Positions 31,575-36,912 of a DNA stretch of 36,912 nucleotides are shown here, piece after piece. The stretch is from Thalassovita sp. (GTDB taxonomy: Bacteria; Bacteroidota; Bacteroidia; Cytophagales; Flammeovirgaceae), in contig PBYL01000085.1 of NCBI GenBank assembly GCA_002729595.1, positions 1-36,912 on the forward strand, written 5' to 3'. The notes under the pieces were generated by a model, which worked only from the letters and a program-made list of their open reading frames with translations, was not told the origin of the DNA and ran no database searches. How positions within the stretch are numbered: the stretch's first letter is position 1; each line of letters starts with the position of its first letter. The position numbers and the translations under genes were made by a program.

Positions 31575-32549
31575 TTGAAGCAGATAAAAAGGCTTGATCT
31601 GGGTGAGTTCGAGAAGGGAACCGTCACCCGTTGTTGGTTACATATTGTAAACAATGGATTAGGGGAACCAGTAAGAATCCCCATTATAGTGGCTAGAGGT
31701 AAAAAAGACGGCCCGGTATTAGGCTTAACTGCAGCATTGCACGGAAACGAATTAAACGGTATTCCTGTAATTCAGCGTATTTTTAAGTACCTAGAGATGG
31801 ATCAGCTCTGTGGTACCTTAGTGGGAGTAATGGTTGTAAACGTACCATCTGTACATTTGGAAAGAAGAGAAGCACCAGATGGAACAGACCTAAACCGAAT
31901 TGCTCCTGGTGTTGCAAACGGAAACATCAGTCAGGTATATATCCATAGAGTAATTGATAGAATTGTAAAACATTTTGATTTTCTGATAGACCTGCACACT
32001 GCCTCTTTTGGCAGGGTTAACTCTTTTTATGTAAGAGCAGATATGTCTGATGAGCAAACTGCCCGTATGGCAAGATTGCAAAACGCAGAAATCATATTGA
32101 ACAATCATCCTAACGATACTACGCTAAGAGGTGCAGCAGCATCGCTCGGTATCAAGTCTGTTACGCTGGAATTAAAGGATCCACATTTATTTCAGTATGA
32201 TGTAATTGAGCATAGTGTAGAAGGCATACACAACGTATTTTATGACTTAGGCATGCAAGAAGGTTCCATTACTTGTGGCATAAAAGATACGATTTTATGC
32301 GATAATTCTTACTGGATGTATACCGATGAAGGCGGCCTTTTATATGTATATCCTGAAGTAACTCAGGAGATAAAAAAAGGGGAGCGAGTTGGTTCAGTAA
32401 GAAACATGTTCGGAGATATAACTAAAGAATATTTTGCTAAAGAAGACGGAATTATAATCGGTAAAAGCACAAACCCGATCAATCAAACAGGTAGCCGTAT
32501 TATACATTTGGGCTTGAATTATCACTCAGTGCCCTGCTTAGTTAGATAA
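31575..32549 (+). CDS. AstE/AspA (M14-type) zinc deacylase
   Basis: The 324-residue protein has the succinylglutamate desuccinylase/aspartoacylase pattern: LTAALHGNELNGIP with zinc ligands His56 and Glu59, DLNR with substrate-binding Arg108, LIDLHTASFG with zinc ligand His141, and VTLELKD with catalytic Glu199. A C-terminal beta domain follows, as in the AspA group. Known members remove succinyl or acetyl groups from amino acids. The start is TTG at 31575, directly after the acetyltransferase stop; no ATG lies close, and the family pattern reaches back to the first residues. No signal peptide. It sits between acyltransferase and ATP-grasp ligase genes, so its substrate may be the product of one of them. 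Confidence 0.92.
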   Translation: MKQIKRLDLGEFEKGTVTRCWLHIVNNGLGEPVRIPIIVARGKKDGPVLGLTAALHGNELNGIPVIQRIFKYLEMDQLCGTLVGVMVVNVPSVHLERREAPDGTDLNRIAPGVANGNISQVYIHRVIDRIVKHFDFLIDLHTASFGRVNSFYVRADMSDEQTARMARLQNAEIILNNHPNDTTLRGAAASLGIKSVTLELKDPHLFQYDVIEHSVEGIHNVFYDLGMQEGSITCGIKDTILCDNSYWMYTDEGGLLYVYPEVTQEIKKGERVGSVRNMFGDITKEYFAKEDGIIIGKSTNPINQTGSRIIHLGLNYHSVPCLVR

Positions 32550-32565
32550 ACTTATTTTTTTAACT

Positions 32566-33990
32566 GTGATTGAAACCATACATCATTCGGGATTCCAGCA
32601 TGAAAATCACTGGTATCCCAAGCTTATAAACACACAAATAAATCCTCTGGTAAGCCATTTTTTCAAAATGGACATTAAGCGAATAGTTACCAGATATTGT
32701 CATTTGCATCCATCGGTAAAGCCTTCTTATCTCGAAGAGCTTTTTACTTATAAACCACAGTATTTTTTCTGGTCTGGTGGCGACTTAATTAATGTTACCT
32801 CTAGCACTGGTAAAAGGCAAATGGTTTTAATTGAAACCAACTCATGTCCATCGGGTCAAAAGTCTACACCTTTGTTAGACGACTTTGATGAATATGGCGG
32901 TTATAGCAAACTGATCGCTGGCGGTGTACAAAACTTCTTAAAAGGCAAGCGAATGAGCTCTGGCGTACTCGCTGTTTTTTACGATAAAAACCCAATGGAG
33001 TCTTCGGGTTATGCCCATGCGCTTTCTAATCATTATGATGAACAGGTGTATCTGGTAAAGTTTTTTAATGGCGAATCTAACGACCATGTAAAAATAGAAG
33101 ATAACAAGTTTCACATTTTGGTAGAGGGAGAGTGGTTACCAGTAAGATTTGTATTTAGGTACCTTACGCAAAAGCCTTGGAATCGATTACCTGTAGATTG
33201 CAAAACACTTATTTTTAATCCGATAGTAACGTGTTTGGCAGGTGGCAGAAATAAATTATTGGCTTCAAAAGCTTACGATTTCTTTAATGCAGAATTAGGA
33301 AATCACCATTTGCAGATCAATACTCCAGAAACTCATATGAACATTAGGCAAGAAGAAATTCCCTACTGGTATGAGAAGTTTGGAGGAAACTTGGTAGTGA
33401 AAAGCCCTTATTCTAATGCTGGGCAAGGTGTATTCTTGATAAGCAATAGAAGTGAGCTAGAAGTATTTATGAATTCTTCTTTCGATTACGAAACATTCAT
33501 TGTGCAAAGTCTTATTGGCAATCATCTATGGAGCTCGGTGAGTGAAAAAGGGAAATTATACCATGTAGGCACATTGCCAGATAAAAATAACCTGACTTAT
33601 GTGTCTGACTTGCGTATGATGATTCATTATACCTCTACAGGTTTTAAACCATTGTGTATGTATGCAAGAAGGGCAGAAGAGCCACTTCCAGATACATTGC
33701 AGGGGCATAATACATGGTCGGTATTGGGTACTAATATCTCTGTGAAGAAAGGGGAAAACAAGTGGGATTACGATGTAAAAAGACTGATTACACTAGACAG
33801 GCGCGATTTTAACAAATTAGGTTTGGGTATGGATGATCTCATTGAGGCATTTATGCAAACCATATTTGCTACCATCGCGATAGACAAAATGGCTAGTACC
33901 TTAGTAAGCAAAAAGGAACGCAAATTAAAAAGACGACTTTTTTATTCATTAAACCCAGACCAAAGTTTATTGGATGAGATAATGAAATAA
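32566..33990 (+). CDS. ATP-grasp family ligase, unusual subtype
   Basis: The 474-residue protein shows an ATP-grasp core. Its ATP-binding part is GGNLVVKSPYSNAGQGVFLI (Lys279, glycine-rich Ala285-Val289) followed by FIVQSLIGNHLWSS, and the metal-binding part includes SDLRMMIHYTSTGFKPLCMYARRA with Asp348 and Arg350. The N-terminal half is unlike common ATP-grasp enzymes; MVLIETNSCPSGQKSTP (Glu90-Gln98) looks conserved and may bind the acceptor or nucleotide. ATP-grasp enzymes join a carboxylate to an amine through an acylphosphate. The start is GTG at 32566, 16 bp after the deacylase stop, and no in-frame ATG occurs before residue 35. It is a soluble protein. I do not recognise its subfamily; peptide or amino-acid ligation is inference. 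Confidence 0.65.
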   Translation: MIETIHHSGFQHENHWYPKLINTQINPLVSHFFKMDIKRIVTRYCHLHPSVKPSYLEELFTYKPQYFFWSGGDLINVTSSTGKRQMVLIETNSCPSGQKSTPLLDDFDEYGGYSKLIAGGVQNFLKGKRMSSGVLAVFYDKNPMESSGYAHALSNHYDEQVYLVKFFNGESNDHVKIEDNKFHILVEGEWLPVRFVFRYLTQKPWNRLPVDCKTLIFNPIVTCLAGGRNKLLASKAYDFFNAELGNHHLQINTPETHMNIRQEEIPYWYEKFGGNLVVKSPYSNAGQGVFLISNRSELEVFMNSSFDYETFIVQSLIGNHLWSSVSEKGKLYHVGTLPDKNNLTYVSDLRMMIHYTSTGFKPLCMYARRAEEPLPDTLQGHNTWSVLGTNISVKKGENKWDYDVKRLITLDRRDFNKLGLGMDDLIEAFMQTIFATIAIDKMASTLVSKKERKLKRRLFYSLNPDQSLLDEIMK

Positions 33991-34043
33991 TACATCAGGC
34001 AGCCAAGTTTAATCTGGTTTACAATTAATTAAATAATAATTCA

Positions 34044-34064
34044 TGCAAAGGTAAAGGCTTTGCA
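34044..34064 (+). other. Small hairpin in the 149-bp gap ahead of the phosphoesterase gene
   Basis: TGCAAAG / CTTTGCA form a perfect 7-bp stem with a 7-base loop. No T-run follows, so it is not a standard terminator. It may be part of the leader of the next gene or chance. Confidence 0.3.
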
Positions 34065-34139
34065 ATATGCTGTTAAAGCACTATGTGTAGTTTTGAAGCT
34101 TGCATTTCAACAACATGAACAAGAATTTAGCAGCTGTAT

Positions 34140-35204
34140 ATGAAATTGGGACCAGTATTAACTTCGCTGCTTGAAATCTACGATAAATCACCAGTATTTA
34201 AGCTCGACAAAGAGGATCGGCTAGTGATTTTTAGCGACATGCACATGGGTAATGGCAAAGGCAACGACGACTTTGCACAAAATTCAGACTTGTTTCTTCA
34301 TTCATTAAAAGAGTACTATTATCCACTAGGTTACAAGGTGGTGCTCAATGGCGATATCGAAGAGTTACAAAGATTCGATTGGCATAAGATTTATGCAAAA
34401 TGGCAGAAAATTTATGAGCAATTCGATCGGTTTGCTGCCGAAGATCGACTAATTAAAACCATTGGTAACCACGATATTGGTTTGCTTAGTCAAGAGATTA
34501 AAGATTATCCTTACGAGCTGCACGAAGGGATCCGCTTTAATTATAAAGACAATGATATCTTTATATTCCACGGGCACCAAGCATCAAAAAAGTATAATTT
34601 GCACAATGCCTTAATTGGTTATACTTTGCGTTACTTGGCTAATCCATTGGGAATAAAAAACTACTCAGTTTCTCATAGTAGTAGAAAGCAGTTTAAGATT
34701 GAGCAAAATGCCTATAACTTTTCTGTAAAAAAGAAAGTAATGTCTGTAATCGGGCATACACATCGTCCCTTGTTTGAATCTCTCCCAAAAATTCAAAGAC
34801 TAAAATATCGTATAGAAGGGCTTTGCCGCAAATACGCAGACTTAGATAAAAAAGATAGAAAGCCTGTAAAAAAGCTTATTAATGTTTATCGCAAAGAGCT
34901 AAAAAAAATCTATAAAAACTCCACCAAAAAAGAATTGGAGCAGGCAGGTATTTATAATAATCTGTTACACATCCCTTGTTTGTTTAATTCGGGCTGTGTA
35001 ATTGGTAAAAGAGGCATTACCTGTCTAGAGTTTTACAATGGTGATGTACAGCTTATTCATTGGTTTGATAAAAATATTAGTGAGAAATACATGAATCATA
35101 ATGGTTATGATCCGGTACAAATCGGAGATACCAACTATTACAGGATGATCATCAAAAAAGAAAAACTCAATTACATATTTACCAGAATTCATCTTTTAGC
35201 CTAA
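34140..35204 (+). CDS. Calcineurin-like metallophosphoesterase
   Basis: The 354-residue protein has the five metallophosphoesterase motifs in order: FSDMHMG (Asp33, His35), NGDIEEL (Asp72), GNHD (Asn110, His111), FHGH (His144, His146) and GHTHRP further on, which together form the two-metal site. A long Lys-rich helical insertion (about 215-275) after GHTHRP is unusual and could form a coiled coil or a substrate lid. No signal peptide. Possible reactions include phosphodiester, pyrophosphate or phosphomonoester hydrolysis; LpxH-like or Ser/Thr phosphatase roles cannot be separated here. It is 149 bp after the ATP-grasp gene in the same direction and may be part of that locus, or separate. Confidence 0.92.
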   Translation: MKLGPVLTSLLEIYDKSPVFKLDKEDRLVIFSDMHMGNGKGNDDFAQNSDLFLHSLKEYYYPLGYKVVLNGDIEELQRFDWHKIYAKWQKIYEQFDRFAAEDRLIKTIGNHDIGLLSQEIKDYPYELHEGIRFNYKDNDIFIFHGHQASKKYNLHNALIGYTLRYLANPLGIKNYSVSHSSRKQFKIEQNAYNFSVKKKVMSVIGHTHRPLFESLPKIQRLKYRIEGLCRKYADLDKKDRKPVKKLINVYRKELKKIYKNSTKKELEQAGIYNNLLHIPCLFNSGCVIGKRGITCLEFYNGDVQLIHWFDKNISEKYMNHNGYDPVQIGDTNYYRMIIKKEKLNYIFTRIHLLA

Positions 35205-35342
35205 CAATCTATCTATTTACTTGTTTATCAACTCGGTAGTTGGTAATGTTATGAACTTTTGAATTAAAGTGAGATTGATTTTCTAAGACAAAGTACTGTT
35301 TGTTATGCAGATAATTTTTGTTGTTTAAAGAATTTATTTCAC

Positions 35343-35372
35343 TTTATTTAATCGGCATATCTCATATATTTG
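35343..35372 (+). promoter_or_regulatory. Bacteroidota-type promoter ahead of the second ECF sigma gene
   Basis: TATATTTG at 35365-35372 matches TAnnTTTG exactly. TTTA at 35343-35346 lies 18 bp upstream in place of TTTG. Transcription would start near 35379, about 50 bases before the start codon. Confidence 0.45.
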
Positions 35373-35427
35373 TTAACTAACCTCCAAATTGGAAAGGAAA
35401 CAAATATTTCATTAAACTGAAATAGAC

Positions 35428-35970
35428 TTGCAGAAGATAACAGACCTGATAAATACGATTGTAGACAGATTGAAGGAGAGGGACACTACCGCGATGAATT
35501 ATCTCTATGAGCACTATTCTTCTGCGCTTTACGGAATTATTTACCGAACTCTTGGAGACGAAGCCATCGCCGAGGAGACTTTGCATGATGTTTTTATAAA
35601 AATCTGGAATCAGATAGATAAGTATGATCCTGATAAAGGAAACCTATTTACATGGATGTACAGAATTGCCAGAAATCAGGCAATAGATGTAAGACGTTCA
35701 AAGAAGTTCCAATATAACAATAAATCCACGGAGCTAGAACCTTTCGTAAATACCTTTACCAGTGAATCCAAGGAAGATAAATATGGATTGAAAGAGCTAA
35801 TAAAAAAGATGAACGAAGACTGCATCAAGCTGATTAATATGAACTTTTTCATGGGTTTTTCGCATAATGATATTTCCAATGAGTTGGAAATGCCGCTGGG
35901 TTCTGTGAAAACAAAAATCAGATCGTGCATCAGTAAATTACGTGCCTTAATGGAAAAATATAATGACTAA
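35428..35970 (+). CDS. ECF-type RNA polymerase sigma factor
   Basis: The 180-residue protein has region 2 (DTTAMNYLYEHYSSALYGIIYRTLGDEAIAEETLHDVFIKIWNQIDKYDPDKGNLFTWMYRIARNQAIDVRR) and region 4 (MNFFMGFSHNDISNELEMPLGSVKTKIRSCISKLR). The frame starts with TTG at 35428: a stop lies 15 bp upstream with no ATG between, and the first ATG (35494) would cut into region 2. Region 4 has the LPLGTVKSRI-type recognition helix typical of sigma factors paired with RskA anti-sigma factors. It overlaps the anti-sigma gene by 8 bases. Its targets probably include its own operon and the lipoprotein gene downstream. Confidence 0.95.
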   Translation: MQKITDLINTIVDRLKERDTTAMNYLYEHYSSALYGIIYRTLGDEAIAEETLHDVFIKIWNQIDKYDPDKGNLFTWMYRIARNQAIDVRRSKKFQYNNKSTELEPFVNTFTSESKEDKYGLKELIKKMNEDCIKLINMNFFMGFSHNDISNELEMPLGSVKTKIRSCISKLRALMEKYND

Positions 35971-36727
35971 AGAAGAAATTATTTCACAAGGGTGGTTAGA
36001 AGCGTACATCACAGGTGATCTTTCTGGGGACGAAATAAAAATCGTAGAAGACTTTATTAAAGAAAGCAAGGAGGTGCGTGATGAATATAAAGCTTTGCAA
36101 AAAACTTTAGCAGAACTGGCTTTTGCGCAGGCGATAAAGCCTTCAGCCAAAGTGAAAAAATCTTTGATGGGAGAACTCTCACCAGATGTAAAAAATAAAC
36201 AGAATTCAATATTAAGTTATGCAGCAGTAGCAAGCATTATCTTCGCGATCTCTATGGGGCTAACAGCCTACAGTTTCTGGACGAGGTGGCAAGACATTGA
36301 AAACAAATACAAAACACTCTTATCTGAAAACCAAACAATGGCGGCTACATTAAAGAAAGCCAGTGAAGATTATGAGTTGTTAGCAGAAAATAACGAAGTT
36401 GCCATATCTGCGAATTATAAGAGAATTATATTAAATGGTACTGATAATGCGCCCGAATTGCAGGCAGTGGTATTCTGGAATGCAGAAGAAGAAGCTGTTT
36501 ACCTCAACGCCAGTACTTTTGAAACCCTCAACGAAGCACAGCAATATCAACTCTGGGCATTAATAGATGGTAAGCCGGTAGATGCTGGTGTTTTTAATCC
36601 AGATTCTAAGCTAATTGCCATGAAAAGTATAGGGCAAGCAGATGCTTTTGCTGTTACCATTGAGAAAAAAGGTGGTAGCGAACAACCCGATTTATCTACG
36701 CTACAGGTAATAGGAGAGACATCTTGA
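35963..36727 (+). CDS. RskA-type anti-sigma factor
   Basis: The 254-residue protein has an N-terminal zinc-less anti-sigma-like helical part (QGWLEAYITGDLSGDEIKIVEDFI), a single membrane helix (about residues 84-106), a coiled-coil stretch, and a periplasmic RskA C-terminal domain (ILNGTDNAPELQAVVFWNAEEEAVYLNASTFETLNEAQQYQLWALIDGKPVDAGVF, AFAVTIEKKGGSEQP). It should hold the preceding ECF sigma factor inactive at the membrane. The start codon overlaps the end of the sigma gene (TAATGACTAA region), consistent with co-translation at a fixed ratio. Release is usually by regulated proteolysis; the signal is not evident. Confidence 0.93.
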   Translation: MTKEEIISQGWLEAYITGDLSGDEIKIVEDFIKESKEVRDEYKALQKTLAELAFAQAIKPSAKVKKSLMGELSPDVKNKQNSILSYAAVASIIFAISMGLTAYSFWTRWQDIENKYKTLLSENQTMAATLKKASEDYELLAENNEVAISANYKRIILNGTDNAPELQAVVFWNAEEEAVYLNASTFETLNEAQQYQLWALIDGKPVDAGVFNPDSKLIAMKSIGQADAFAVTIEKKGGSEQPDLSTLQVIGETS

Positions 36728-36744
36728 AAAAAAAATAAAAAAAA

Positions 36745-36836
36745 TCCATTCTTCTTAAATCTAATCTGAGCATCTGCTTCGTAGGTAGTGCAGAATAAAG
36801 ATTAGAATACTAACATAAAACTATAAGAAGAATGGA
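36745..36836 (+). promoter_or_regulatory. Nested leader hairpin that includes the start codon of the next gene
   Basis: A perfect 13-bp inverted repeat (TCCATTCTTCTTA, 36745-36757; TAAGAAGAATGGA, 36824-36836) encloses a second perfect 8-bp pair (TCTAATCT, 36760-36767; AGATTAGA, 36799-36806). That in turn encloses a 5-bp pair (TCTGC, 36773-36777; GCAGA, 36790-36794). The right outer arm contains the AAGAAG before the ATG and the ATG itself (36832-36834). In RNA the fold would hide the start of translation. No T-run follows, so it is not a terminator. Whether it forms depends on where transcription starts; the 5' arm lies only 18 bp after the anti-sigma stop codon. Confidence 0.6.
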
Positions 36837-36912
36837 CACATTTAAAAGCTATTTTAAGTTATTTCAATTAGTCATACTATCATCATTAATTATCGGCTTG
36901 TCTGCTTGCGAC
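36832..36912 (+). CDS. Start of a lipoprotein gene (cut by the window end)
   Basis: Only 27 codons are visible. They encode MDTFKSYFKLFQ, a hydrophobic stretch, and a lipobox LSAC followed by Asp at the last codon, so the product is a lipoprotein. Asp right after the lipid-modified Cys is the classic inner-membrane retention residue in E. coli, though this rule need not hold in Bacteroidota. In Cytophagales a fasciclin-domain protein often follows this sigma/RskA pair, but that cannot be checked here. The ATG lies inside the right arm of the leader hairpin at 36745-36836. Confidence 0.75.
   Translation, partial: MDTFKSYFKLFQLVILSSLIIGLSACD

Noticed and set aside
34115-34174. 19-codon ORF overlapping the start of the phosphoesterase gene, as a leader peptide
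   Set aside because: It is short, ends inside the next gene, shows no run of regulatory codons and has no attenuator-like structure after it.
1-36912. Prophage, insertion sequence, CRISPR array or tRNA genes
   Set aside because: No transposase, integrase, phage structural gene, regularly spaced repeat or cloverleaf-like sequence was found on either strand. Most short antisense frames lie wholly within clear protein genes and were treated as shadows.

Overview
The window is AT-rich DNA from a free-living, probably marine member of the Bacteroidota, most likely order Cytophagales (Flammeovirgaceae-like). The basis is a SusC/SusD pair, Bacteroidota-type promoter elements (TAnnTTTG), RagB/YHYH/DM13/alginate-export family proteins, weak Shine-Dalgarno usage, and a 'planctomycete-type' PSCyt/DUF1549/DUF1553/DUF1501 cluster that also occurs in Cytophagales. 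The taxonomic call is inference from protein families; there is no rRNA gene. I see no tRNA, rRNA, CRISPR array, insertion sequence or phage module.

Layout. 1-2811 (+): the 3' part of a SusC TonB-dependent receptor gene carrying an in-frame stop, overlapping by one base with a SusD lipoprotein gene and ending at a hairpin terminator. 3092-3982 (+): a PhzF-family enzyme, convergent with hflK-hflC (4013-5939, -) across a bidirectional terminator. 6110-14686 (-): an apparent six-gene operon read as PSD1 cytochrome/LamG protein, DUF1501 protein, NHL beta-propeller, DUF2231-cytochrome-LRR fusion, Crp/Fnr regulator and DinB-like protein. A perfect FNR-type box sits between the last two. A YdjC-like deacetylase lipoprotein (14884-15744, +) is divergent from it. 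15747-25164 is all minus strand: an ECF sigma factor heads a six-gene set (small membrane anti-sigma candidate, CnrX/CpxP-like periplasmic protein, YHYH lipoprotein, membrane-anchored protein with a predicted mature N-terminal His, TlpA-like thioredoxin). It is followed by YfiT-like, zinc-ribbon, FMN-reductase, ABC-ATPase, M20 peptidase, DinD and mercaptopyruvate sulfurtransferase genes.

25448-30434 (+): DUF711, an alginate-export-type barrel, a BIG2-DM13 lipoprotein, an outer-membrane barrel and a DUF6503-like lipoprotein, with two terminators. 30435-31041 is the only long gap (607 bp). It holds several hairpins, a 41-codon ORF, a promoter-like sequence and a strong terminator, so it looks like a small independent transcription unit. 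31042-35204 (+): GNAT acetyltransferase, AstE/AspA-type zinc deacylase, an unusual ATP-grasp ligase and a calcineurin-type phosphoesterase. This is the best candidate for an uncharacterised small-molecule or peptide-modifying pathway. 35428-36912 (+): an ECF sigma factor, an RskA-type anti-sigma factor, and the start of a lipoprotein gene whose start codon is buried in a perfect 13-bp inverted repeat that could fold into a nested leader RNA.

Three modules deserve most attention: the cytochrome/DUF1501 operon with its own Crp/Fnr regulator, the CnrYXH-like sigma/sensor operon controlling extracytoplasmic metal- or redox-type proteins, and the GNAT/deacylase/ATP-grasp locus. All family calls are from reading the sequence by eye; no database search was run.
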